Source of the DNA: Thermodesulfovibrionia bacterium
Lineage (GTDB): Bacteria; Nitrospirota; Thermodesulfovibrionia; UBA6902
Length of the DNA stretch: 41,167 nt
Direction of reading: 5' to 3'
Assembly: GCA_020057065.1 (NCBI GenBank)
Contig: JAGVGM010000306.1
Location: 1 to 41,167 of the forward strand
Shown here: positions 24,267-32,133 of the stretch, in pieces
Layout: the number at the start of each line of letters is the position of its first letter
Position numbering within the stretch: the first letter of the stretch is position 1
The notes under the pieces: model-generated
The model's database searches: none
What the model was told of the DNA's origin: nothing
What the model saw: the letters and a program-made list of their open reading frames with translations, nothing else
Position numbers and translations under genes: made by a program

Positions 24267-27200
24267 TCATTTCCCCCCAAACAGCCTGTCCCATGCCTCC
24301 AGCACAAGCCTGCGGGTGCGGTATTCGCCGTATTGGCGGATTTCTTTTTCTTTCAGAACCCGGAAGGTCTCGCCAGGGAAGTCCGGGCCGTAAACGTCTT
24401 GCGGATCGAGGATATAGCGCAGTTCGTCACGCGTAAGTCCGTAAAGCTTTGCGTAATAGGCATCCAGCTCAGCACGCAGCAACGCCCTGCGCTCTTCATC
24501 CCACTTGAACGGTGGGCCGTCATAGTCCATGTCATCAGCAAAGGGTTTCATATCGTGCGCTGTATAGACAAGTTCGAGGACTCTTGCTGAAATGAATTCG
24601 ATATCTTTTTCTGAATAATCATTAGGAGGCAGCGTCGGAAGTTGTTTTAAGATAAAGTAGCTCAATGAAGTACCACCAATTTTTTGTCTTGCCAAATAAT
24701 CAAAAACAAGTCCGTTGACATTTGCAAGGAAACAAGTAACGCGAACTTTTTCAATCAAACTCTGAAAAAAGACTAACGGCTTTTTGTGTCCTACACCAAC
24801 AATTGGAATAACACCAAAAATGGCAGTTCTCTCATTAGTTGCATTTGTAACATCTCGAAAACCTGTTAACCATTTATATGCCCATCCTGAAAGTCTATTG
24901 AATACTTCCGCCTTTTCAACCCAGTAACGCGGTCTTGTTTCATAGTCTGATGACAGCTTCTCATCTAAAAAAACATCACGAGTGTCAGTACCATGTTCTT
25001 TATATGTTCCAAACCGGTGATCAAACTGCCAGATCATCTTTGCTTCATACAATGGCAATCTGTCATCGGCAGGCTCAGTGTAAAAGAGGTGACTATCATT
25101 AGCCATGTGAAACATTGTCATGAACCGAATCCCCCAGGGATTTTCTTTCTTTTTTTCATTCAACAATACCGGAACCCTGCTGTAGATTTTCTTTGTCAGT
25201 TCCGCATCAAATATTGTTCTGAATACGGGTGTGGTGCGTGTGTTGGGATTGATGAGTTCAATATCGTCAGGCGAAAGAGTAAACCGCCTCATGTTATCGT
25301 CAAGATGCTCGGTGCGTGTAAGAAAGAATGCATATTCAGTTTTTTCAATTGAATTGTTGGAAGTAGTAAAGAGACAGAATTTATAACGACTGTCCACGGC
25401 AGGAAACAGTTTCTCTCTGTTTTCAAAATCAAACAAACTTACCAGCGCCTTTTTGTCATTCAGGGTTCCAAAGAATGCCTTGCAGGTATCATCCGTAGCA
25501 ATTCCCGTCGGTACGATGATACCTGCCCGTCCGTGAGGATTAAGAACCCTGCGTGACAGTTCCGCAAATAGGGCGTATGTATTAATATCGCCGACTGCTG
25601 TTAAGGGGAATCGTTCGCAAACTCTTACAAACCTGCTGTCTGATTCAGCATCGTGTTTGGCAGTTTGAAATTCATTAAAGAGGGCAGGATTGTTTTCCGG
25701 GAGTTTTTTTATGAGCTTTTCACGCGCTGCTTTGTTGGGAGCATTTGCTATCTCAGGAGCACGTGTGGCAAAGAATTCCTGCTCCTGAAGTTTTATCCTC
25801 TCCCATGGTGGATTGCCGAGGACAACATCGAACCCACCCTCACCCTGACCCTCTCCCATCAAGGGCGAGGGAACAGAAGAGAAAACCTCTGGAAATTCCA
25901 ATGCCCAGTGAAAAAATCGGTGTTTGGCGGCAAGTGCATTTGCCTTCCCCACAAGCTGCCCATGCGCTGCCTTCGGGCTTTCTATATAGCGCATCAGCCT
26001 TTCATGTGTCGGGATCGCAGGATCATCAAGCCTTGTCAGTGGATAAAAGAATGCGGCAGTCCAGATATTCGCTGCTGTCCAGTCTTTCCACCATCTCTCA
26101 TCTGTCCTGATCTGTTGATACCTCTTATGCTTTTGTTCTACATCCTCCGGCGAATTATCATCAATGGCATCCACATTCCGCGCCTGTTCCGCAAAGCTTT
26201 TCAGGTCTGCATCCAATGATCCCTTTATGTCAAAAGGGAGTCTTGTCTGTCCGCTTTCCCGGTCTCTTCTTTCCTTGCGGTTTATCGCCTTTATCTGTTT
26301 GGCAACCTCTTTGTCATCACCCGTTACCGGTTTAAAGGCATCGTCAGGAATCCCGTCCTTCAAACGCTCCAGTTTGTCCAATCCGATAAGACTGTTGCCG
26401 CATTTAATTCGGTGATCTAAAAAGGTCAGTGGATACCCTTTGTTATGCCCTTCAAGCCAAAGCGCAACCTTGCAAAGGTCTACAGCAAGGGGATTAAGGT
26501 CAACTCCATAGATGCAATGCTGGATAACATCTCTTACTGCTTTGCGAAATTCTGCCGGTGTCGGTTCTTCTTCTCCTGAACGCACTTTCGCCAGTTCTTT
26601 CCCGATGCGTCTTGCGGCTGCGAGAAGGAAATGTCCTGAGCCTGTGGAAATGTCGCATACCTTAAGTGAGAGTAACGTCCGTTCTTTCTCTTCCTTTGTC
26701 TTTGCATTTTTTAAACGCTCTTCGATTACCGGAACGAGGGCGCTCTTGATAAGCTCCTGAACAAGCTCATGACGTGTGTAGTAGGAGCCGGTTGATTTCC
26801 GCTCTGTACCAAAGGCAAGGGTGAATTTAAGGGGAGAATCGGGAGTTATCACCGGATGATAATCGAGCAGGCTTTCATATACAGACCCGAGTTCTTCGAC
26901 ATCGAGATAGGCGTAGTTTATCCGGCGGTGAGTCTTTTCATCCTTGAAAATAGACATGTGAGCAAACCCGTGGAGGAAATCCCGGTTATAAAGAAAAGCA
27001 TTTTCAAGATCGGGCATTGCCTTTGAACCAAAGAGATCCCCGTTCAATGCGGTAACGCCCAGTTTAGAGGCAAGGCTTGAATGGCAATACAATCTGAAAT
27101 TTTGTTTGACCCCTTCCCATAAGTCCCAATATCTTTCTTCAGGATCAACAGGCCTTTCAACCTTTTCCCTGAGTCGTGTGATGCTATAGTATGTTTCATA

Positions 27201-28145
27201 TATCCTGCAGAGATGATCATCCTTCGGATCAGGCCCCACAAGATTACGCTCCTCAGAAACCATCAGAAAGAGAAACCGGTAAATCAAACGGAGAAGCTGC
27301 TGGTAATATGTGAAGGCGTCTATTTTATTTTCAAGGATATGTTGTCTTAATTCACTGTTGTCAGGGTGATTGAGAAATCCATTGCCGAATATCTTGAGAG
27401 CATTTTCAACGCCGTCACGAAGACGCTCTCTTACTCTTCCGCCTGCCTCAATTCCCTGTTGATAATACTGCTCCAATAAACATTCATGAGCAGATTCCAT
27501 ATCCCTCGGCCAGCGGCTGCGATGCACAAGGCGGTAAAAAACCTGAAACTCCGCGAAATGCTCCCCCTCCATTATCTGCTTAAGGTCAAATTCCAGATAG
27601 GTAGGTCGGCTAAGGCGCTCTGAATCGCGCAGAAGCCGTAATTGATATCCATTGGTAACAATACCCCAGAGATGTTCTGTGCGATTAAGATATTCCTGAA
27701 CAAGCGCATGAGGAGAGATCCGGGGACGTCCTGTCGGTGGCCGTGTGTCTATATTGATATTGGCGCCTTCAATATGTATCGGCAGGCCCTCATCGCCGCC
27801 GCCGAGACGGTGCGATATTGCATATGTCTGCCCGCCCGCTTGCGCCGCACTTTTTGTAAAGGTTATCTTGTCAAACCCCAGCGTCCTGAACAGGGGAAGT
27901 ATCCACTGCTCTCTTGTCTGAGTCGCCCCGGTTTCGCCTTCTTTAATCCTGCCAAGCCCATGCTGAAATGCCTCCCAGTAAGCCTTTGCATCCGACCAGC
28001 AGGCTGCTATCTCGTCAATCAGGCGGATTTTGCCGTTAAGCCCGAAGTCCGAAGACTTCTGCCCGACCGCTTCCCCGGTCTGAACTTGTGCCAACAGATC
28101 AGCCGTTATCAGCGAGCCTTCAGAATGGATAGTTTGAAAGTTCAT
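24267..28145 (-). CDS. Eco57I-type adenine-N6 DNA methyltransferase, DrmMI/PglX-like
   Basis: A 1292-residue protein expected to methylate adenine in host DNA and mark it as self. The SAM-binding motif DISTGSGHFLLAAARRIG begins at 498, YGVDLNPLAVDLCKVALWLE follows at about 546, and the catalytic NPPW is at 778-781 (FDVVLGNPPWERIKL). The C-terminal part (800-1290) would hold target recognition. The N-terminal 200 residues look like the nuclease position of type IIG enzymes, but I see no convincing D-ExK set, so cleavage activity is doubtful. A repeat-encoded insert (VPSPLMGEGQGEG) lies just before NPPW. It is the first gene of the defence locus, 32 bases after a small membrane protein. No pglZ, brxC, hsdS or hsdR is present. 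Confidence 0.87.
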   Translation of the reverse strand: MNFQTIHSEGSLITADLLAQVQTGEAVGQKSSDFGLNGKIRLIDEIAACWSDAKAYWEAFQHGLGRIKEGETGATQTREQWILPLFRTLGFDKITFTKSAAQAGGQTYAISHRLGGGDEGLPIHIEGANINIDTRPPTGRPRISPHALVQEYLNRTEHLWGIVTNGYQLRLLRDSERLSRPTYLEFDLKQIMEGEHFAEFQVFYRLVHRSRWPRDMESAHECLLEQYYQQGIEAGGRVRERLRDGVENALKIFGNGFLNHPDNSELRQHILENKIDAFTYYQQLLRLIYRFLFLMVSEERNLVGPDPKDDHLCRIYETYYSITRLREKVERPVDPEERYWDLWEGVKQNFRLYCHSSLASKLGVTALNGDLFGSKAMPDLENAFLYNRDFLHGFAHMSIFKDEKTHRRINYAYLDVEELGSVYESLLDYHPVITPDSPLKFTLAFGTERKSTGSYYTRHELVQELIKSALVPVIEERLKNAKTKEEKERTLLSLKVCDISTGSGHFLLAAARRIGKELAKVRSGEEEPTPAEFRKAVRDVIQHCIYGVDLNPLAVDLCKVALWLEGHNKGYPLTFLDHRIKCGNSLIGLDKLERLKDGIPDDAFKPVTGDDKEVAKQIKAINRKERRDRESGQTRLPFDIKGSLDADLKSFAEQARNVDAIDDNSPEDVEQKHKRYQQIRTDERWWKDWTAANIWTAAFFYPLTRLDDPAIPTHERLMRYIESPKAAHGQLVGKANALAAKHRFFHWALEFPEVFSSVPSPLMGEGQGEGGFDVVLGNPPWERIKLQEQEFFATRAPEIANAPNKAAREKLIKKLPENNPALFNEFQTAKHDAESDSRFVRVCERFPLTAVGDINTYALFAELSRRVLNPHGRAGIIVPTGIATDDTCKAFFGTLNDKKALVSLFDFENREKLFPAVDSRYKFCLFTTSNNSIEKTEYAFFLTRTEHLDDNMRRFTLSPDDIELINPNTRTTPVFRTIFDAELTKKIYSRVPVLLNEKKKENPWGIRFMTMFHMANDSHLFYTEPADDRLPLYEAKMIWQFDHRFGTYKEHGTDTRDVFLDEKLSSDYETRPRYWVEKAEVFNRLSGWAYKWLTGFRDVTNATNERTAIFGVIPIVGVGHKKPLVFFQSLIEKVRVTCFLANVNGLVFDYLARQKIGGTSLSYFILKQLPTLPPNDYSEKDIEFISARVLELVYTAHDMKPFADDMDYDGPPFKWDEERRALLRAELDAYYAKLYGLTRDELRYILDPQDVYGPDFPGETFRVLKEKEIRQYGEYRTRRLVLEAWDRLFGGK
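25832..25872. repeat. In-frame CCCTCACCCTGACCCTCTCCC repeat inside the methylase
   Basis: CACCCTGACCCTCTCCC followed by ATCAAGGGCGAGGG is the widespread GAGGG/CCCTC interspersed repeat, normally found between genes. On the coding strand it gives SPLMGEGQGEG (about residues 760-770), placed between FPEVFSS and GGFDVVLGNPPW. The reading frame is kept. Confidence 0.75.
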
Positions 28146-28177
28146 TGCCTCTACTTTCTAATTCAATACTGTTTTTC

Positions 28178-28321
28178 TCACTCCCAAAACTCCTTCCACC
28201 ACTTTATCTGATTTTCAAGAAAAAACGATCTCTCCGGAACCGTGAAATAAATGACTGCCATTATCAGTACAACAAGTATAAACAATACATAAAATATGTC
28301 ATCCCCTGATTTAGACTTCAC
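28178..28321 (-). CDS. Small one-helix membrane protein (47 aa)
   Basis: A GTG-started frame runs to a TGA at 28178-28180. The product has a short polar start, one hydrophobic helix (IFYVLFILVVLIMAVIYF, about 9-26), then a charged, tryptophan-rich tail with KWWKEFWE. GTG 28321 overlaps the last 11 bases of the membrane glycosyltransferase gene, and AGG lies nine bases upstream, so coupled translation is likely. Small single-helix proteins are common next to membrane glycosyltransferases in surface-glycan loci. I do not recognise a family with certainty. Confidence 0.55.
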   Translation of the reverse strand: MKSKSGDDIFYVLFILVVLIMAVIYFTVPERSFFLENQIKWWKEFWE

Positions 28322-30389
28322 TTTCTATAACCTGTGCAATCTTGTAATTTTCATCTGAGAATAGTGTTTTAAATTTCACTCCCGGCTGGTCAGACTGTCC
28401 GGAAGAGGATATATTTCCACCTCCCTGGATCCATCTGTCTTCACCCGAATTTTTTCTGATTAATACATATGTCACCTTATGTTCACCGAGTTTTCTCAGC
28501 CATTGTTTATAATCGTCAGCCTTTATATAAACCATCTTATTGGAAAATGCACTATTCCACATAGGAGATAAAAACAGCGGTTCATATGTATATGCAAGTG
28601 TTTCCCCCTGTGAAATGTTCCTGTTTATCCACGTCCAGTATCCGTAGTCCTGTCTCGCATATAGATCGATATTAAACGGAGCATGCGCGGCAATTATTCG
28701 TTCAGCCGCCGGTAATTGTATGAACTTTTTGATCTGTTTAGGGGTAACACAAGGTGAATTTGAGATCAAGAAAGTATATCCTGCAAGAAGAATTGCAATA
28801 ACCCTGAATATATCATTTCTTTTCTGAAATTTATCAAAAACAAGTCCGAACGAGAGCGCACCAAGCCCGATAATGAAAATAACGTATCGCGGATTCCAGT
28901 TCCTTGGATACATAAGAAATGCAGAGGCAACAATTATCAATAACAAAATGAACCTGTAGCGCCTTTTCATTAATGCATAAACAAACGACAACACAATGCT
29001 CGGAAGAAACAATATAAACCATATGGGGCCGAACCCACCCAACCTTGAATCATAGAGGTAATATTCCACTTTATCCAACCATACATATAACGGCCTTGTG
29101 AACGGATGCAATTTATTGATAATCTCGGGGGCCGGTTCTATTATACCCTGATATAGTCCCTTAAAGATTGTATTATTTAAAATAGATATTTCCATGGGAT
29201 AAACAGGGTTGCCGTAAATTATCCAGTTCTTTATGTACCAGTAACCGCCCATAAAAAGAACCGGGATGAAAAAATAGAAAAAATAAAGTTGAAAAGTTTT
29301 TGTCGCCATTTTCTTCCATCTCAATAGTCCTGACTCACAAGCATTAGATCGTCCAGGAAATTCCCGAATAATGACTACAGCCGACAATAGAGCAATAAAT
29401 AAAGGCCCCGAGCCTTTTGAACCAAGTAAAATACCAGCCGTCAGTCCGGCCATTACAGTCGTGATATTTCGTTTCTGAAAACACGTCCCTCCCGCATCAC
29501 CTTCGTAGGGGCGGGTTTCAAACCCGTCCTTACATGGCATATCATCCATAAGAAAATTTAAAGCCACAAGAAACAGCACAGAAACAGCAACATCCACATA
29601 GTTCGTTGTAGATTGCAGGATGACTATTGGAGTAAAGAAAAACAAAAGTGACGAATATATTGCAGCTCTTTCTTTAATATTCAACTTGACGGCGATGCTG
29701 TATATTGCAAGAACTCCGGCTATTGTGAAAAGAAGCTGGCTGAGGTCCGTTATAATATCATTCTTGAGAAAAATAATGTTCCAGATAAAGAACAGCTCAA
29801 TATTTTTGGGAAAGATATTGATAAACTGCTCTATAAATGAGTTGTTGGGGATTTCCTGAATGGCGCCGCTCTGCATTATATAACCTGCGATCGGGAGGTG
29901 ATACCATAAAGCATCCCAGGTATAAGAAGGAAAAAGATATCCTGAAAATATTATCCAGCAGACTGACATAAAGAAAAGCATAAAAATGAAGAACAATATC
30001 AGATCGCTCTTAATTACTGTCCAAAACCAGGCAGCCTTGCCTGAAATCTCCGTTAGAATATCTTTTAATACAAGCTGTCCACGGGATATTTTCTCACCCC
30101 CCCACTTGCTAAAGAGGGGCGAAGGAAAGATAATTGTCTTGCCGGTTGATATTGAACAACTCAGAACAACCAACGACACAGAAACATTAATCCAGAAAAG
30201 CTGCGCTGCATAAAGTTTCTTTAACACGACGCCCAGGAGCATCTCAGTCGCTATTATCTGCGTTAAGCCAAGGATAAATGTACTTATTGTCCTGTCAACA
30301 AAAGATAAGAGCTCCTTTTGTCTGAAAAGAAAAACATACCAGGAAGCAAATAAAAGAATATTTACTATTATGTAGGCAATGATATTCAA
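28311..30389 (-). CDS. Multi-pass membrane glycosyltransferase (GT39/PMT-like)
   Basis: A 692-residue integral membrane protein with about ten or more hydrophobic helices and a soluble C-terminal part. After the second or third helix comes YTWDALWYHLPIAGYIMQSG (near 155-175), the acidic loop typical of GT39/ArnT-like enzymes, which use a polyprenyl-phosphate-linked sugar on the outer face. It could accept sugars loaded by the DPM1-like enzyme at 14739-15443. Two repeat-derived inserts are in frame: FPSPLFSKWGGEK (about 88-100) and a GFETRPYEGDAGG stretch (near 287-299). Both lie in loops between hydrophobic segments. The TPR gene ends directly before its start (30390 and 30389), so the two form an operon. 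Confidence 0.82.
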   Translation of the reverse strand: MNIIAYIIVNILLFASWYVFLFRQKELLSFVDRTISTFILGLTQIIATEMLLGVVLKKLYAAQLFWINVSVSLVVLSCSISTGKTIIFPSPLFSKWGGEKISRGQLVLKDILTEISGKAAWFWTVIKSDLILFFIFMLFFMSVCWIIFSGYLFPSYTWDALWYHLPIAGYIMQSGAIQEIPNNSFIEQFINIFPKNIELFFIWNIIFLKNDIITDLSQLLFTIAGVLAIYSIAVKLNIKERAAIYSSLLFFFTPIVILQSTTNYVDVAVSVLFLVALNFLMDDMPCKDGFETRPYEGDAGGTCFQKRNITTVMAGLTAGILLGSKGSGPLFIALLSAVVIIREFPGRSNACESGLLRWKKMATKTFQLYFFYFFIPVLFMGGYWYIKNWIIYGNPVYPMEISILNNTIFKGLYQGIIEPAPEIINKLHPFTRPLYVWLDKVEYYLYDSRLGGFGPIWFILFLPSIVLSFVYALMKRRYRFILLLIIVASAFLMYPRNWNPRYVIFIIGLGALSFGLVFDKFQKRNDIFRVIAILLAGYTFLISNSPCVTPKQIKKFIQLPAAERIIAAHAPFNIDLYARQDYGYWTWINRNISQGETLAYTYEPLFLSPMWNSAFSNKMVYIKADDYKQWLRKLGEHKVTYVLIRKNSGEDRWIQGGGNISSSGQSDQPGVKFKTLFSDENYKIAQVIESEV
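29505..29533. repeat. 29-bp GTAGGGGCGGGTTTC palindrome, copy 1, inside the membrane glycosyltransferase
   Basis: Near-perfect palindrome centred on GGGTTTCAAACCC, with GTAGGGGC and GTCCTTAC ends. On the coding (minus) strand it reads DGFETRPYE in frame. It matches the copies at 36463-36491 and 37336-37364. Confidence 0.88.
30095..30125. repeat. In-frame CCCCACTTGCTAAAGAGGGG repeat inside the membrane glycosyltransferase
   Basis: A CCCC...GGGG hairpin of the TCCCCCTTTGCTAAAGGGGGA class usually found between genes. On the coding strand it gives FPSPLFSKWGGEK at about residues 88-100 without breaking the frame. Confidence 0.65.
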
Positions 30390-30923
30390 TTAATCAAAAC
30401 AGTTCCAGAACCTCCTGAAACCGCAGTCTGTCATTTCATGGTAATATTTGAACCGTTCCTCTGCCTTGTCTTTCATTCCCATTTTTTCATAGGCGACGCC
30501 GATATCCCATAATGCAAAACGATGAGAAGGTTCTATCTCAAGCGCTTTTTCATACTCCAAAAGCGCCTTTTCATATTGTCCGCTATCCCGGTAAATATTA
30601 CCGAGCGCATGATGCATATGGACATTCTCAGGAAGGACTTCCAGGGCTTTCTTACACAGTAACAATGCATCTTCATACCGCTTCTTCTCGATATAAATAT
30701 TCCCCAGATCAAAATAGGCATAGGGATGGGAAGGGGAGATTTCCAGCAATTTTTTATATGCCTTCTCAGCCAGGTTCAATTCTTTCCTGTCCTTATATAA
30801 CAATCCAAGCTGATAAAATGCATAAGCATCCCGCGGATTGGCTTCAGTCGCTTTTATAAACTCATTAATTGCTTTATCTTCTGATTTAACGGTTTGATAG
30901 AAGATCGCAAGGAGGGTGTGCAT
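30390..30923 (-). CDS. TPR-repeat protein, N-terminus frameshifted
   Basis: 177 residues of tetratricopeptide repeats: DAYAFYQLGLLYKDRKELN, HPYAYFDLGNIYIEKKRYE, NVHMHHALGNIYRDSGQYE and HRFALWDIGVAYEKMGMKD are spaced by 34 residues. Such arrays hold protein partners together. The visible start (MHTLLAIFYQ) is not natural. The same sequence continues upstream as a hydrophobic anchor if one base is added to an A9 run at 30986-30994 (see next entry). With it the protein would be periplasm-facing and membrane-anchored, a sensible partner for the glycosyltransferase gene that follows directly. Confidence 0.8.
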   Translation of the reverse strand: MHTLLAIFYQTVKSEDKAINEFIKATEANPRDAYAFYQLGLLYKDRKELNLAEKAYKKLLEISPSHPYAYFDLGNIYIEKKRYEDALLLCKKALEVLPENVHMHHALGNIYRDSGQYEKALLEYEKALEIEPSHRFALWDIGVAYEKMGMKDKAEERFKYYHEMTDCGFRRFWNCFD

Positions 30924-31003
30924 GTTCTGAAATATATACGAAGATAATATTACTGCAAAGAAAACAGCAAGGATTAGAGTAACAATTTTTTTTTATGCTT
31001 CAT
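30924..31003 (-). pseudogene. Out-of-frame signal-anchor segment of the TPR gene (A9 homopolymer)
   Basis: ATG at 31003 starts MKHKKK, then in the reference frame hits a stop three codons after the A9 run. In the shifted frame it reads IVTLILAVFFAVILSSYIF and joins the TPR frame without a stop. This is the hydrophobic anchor the TPR protein lacks. An AGGG lies about nine bases before the ATG. The break is either a sequencing or assembly error at the homopolymer, a real mutation, or slippage-controlled expression. Confidence 0.6.
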
Positions 31004-31089
31004 TGTTTCGGATCCCTGTTTTCACAGAAATGTATGTCAACTCACTGTTGCTTATGCGTATTTAGCAAAGCAAAAAGCAATCTCTCAGG

Positions 31090-32070
31090 CTAATTCACAT
31101 ATATCAGGTTAATAGCATAAGTTTTTCCGAGTGCATTATTGCTTGTCTTATAATAGCCGACACCCGAGAGATCCCTGCTGTAAGATACTGATGTTTGCCA
31201 TTTCGGTGTTAAATTAAATTGAAGCCCTATAGTTCCGTTCAAAGCGTCTTGTTCGAGCGTCAATGTATCCCTTATAAGTCTATTTCTTGATTTTGATCCT
31301 TTTTTATTCCCTGTTGTATAATATCTTTCAAGCATTTCGTCGGAAACTTCTGCATTGCCTACCGAATCTTTCCAGCTCAAGCCTCCCGTTAGTGACAACC
31401 ATGATGTAATGGCATAACCGCCTGAAAATGTCATCTTAAACTCGTCTGACGGCTTAAATGTCTCTGGATCAAATTCATCGTTCTCGAACCTGTATTTGTA
31501 GCCTATATTAAATACTGCGTATCCTTTTCCAAGACCTCTGCCGAACTGAAGCAGCAATGTTGTATCATATTGACCGTCTCCCTGACTTAAATAAAAAAGA
31601 GGATGATCATAATCATATGCCTCTGGTATTTTTACTTCTGCCTGTACCGACATCAGTGCCCCTGACCCCAAAAGGTTTTGGGAAAGATTATACCTTAGAC
31701 CAAGGGTAATATCACCTATCCCGCTCGGGCCGTCCTCATTTGCATATTTCTTGGTATCATTAGAATGCTGCCAATCCCACCAGAAAGAAGTAACACCAGT
31801 AAGTGTATCTGTAATACCGTATTCACCGTAATAACCGATCTTGGTGGAATTAAATTCCTCTTGCTGTTCATTGTAAGTTTTACCGCTTGTAGTAGTTACA
31901 ACATCATCTTCCGTATGCAAAGTAGTAAATTTCTGTGTGGTCTTGTAATAACTGAGCCCCAGTGAATTGTATGAATGACCTTTTGCCTGTGTCCAAGCCG
32001 CAAAAACCTCGTGTGAAATAAAAACACTTCCGCATAAAATCAATAATACTGCAAATATTCTTCTTTTCAT
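31090..32070 (-). CDS. Outer-membrane beta-barrel protein
   Basis: A 326-residue protein with a signal peptide (1-24, cleaved after VFA). The rest alternates polar and apolar residues with many aromatic residues (GEYGITDTLTGVTSFWWDW, GDITLGLRYNLSQNLLGSG, YAVFNIGYKYRF, FSGGYAITSWLSLTGGLSWKD), the pattern of a barrel of about 12 strands; it ends with strand KTYAINLIYVN. It resembles the 'phenol-degradation meta-pathway' outer-membrane channel family, but the substrate cannot be deduced. GGAG lies nine bases upstream of the ATG. It lies between the GT2 gene and the TPR/glycosyltransferase genes, all on the same strand. Confidence 0.75.
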   Translation of the reverse strand: MKRRIFAVLLILCGSVFISHEVFAAWTQAKGHSYNSLGLSYYKTTQKFTTLHTEDDVVTTTSGKTYNEQQEEFNSTKIGYYGEYGITDTLTGVTSFWWDWQHSNDTKKYANEDGPSGIGDITLGLRYNLSQNLLGSGALMSVQAEVKIPEAYDYDHPLFYLSQGDGQYDTTLLLQFGRGLGKGYAVFNIGYKYRFENDEFDPETFKPSDEFKMTFSGGYAITSWLSLTGGLSWKDSVGNAEVSDEMLERYYTTGNKKGSKSRNRLIRDTLTLEQDALNGTIGLQFNLTPKWQTSVSYSRDLSGVGYYKTSNNALGKTYAINLIYVN

Positions 32071-32133
32071 TGGGCAGACTCCTTTTTTAATAAATTAAAT
32101 TTATTAGATTTTAATCTATCTTACTTTATTGCA

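Noticed and set aside
24267-28145. Reading the methylase as PglX of a BREX system
   Set aside because: No pglZ, brxC, brxL or other BREX partner is present; the partners are DISARM-like helicases.
15440-28145. Type I restriction-modification system
   Set aside because: No specificity subunit HsdS and no HsdR; the SNF2 and DUF1998 helicases do not match HsdR architecture.
29505-29533. The palindrome as a transcription terminator
   Set aside because: It lies in mid-gene with no U-tract and is read through in frame in all three copies.
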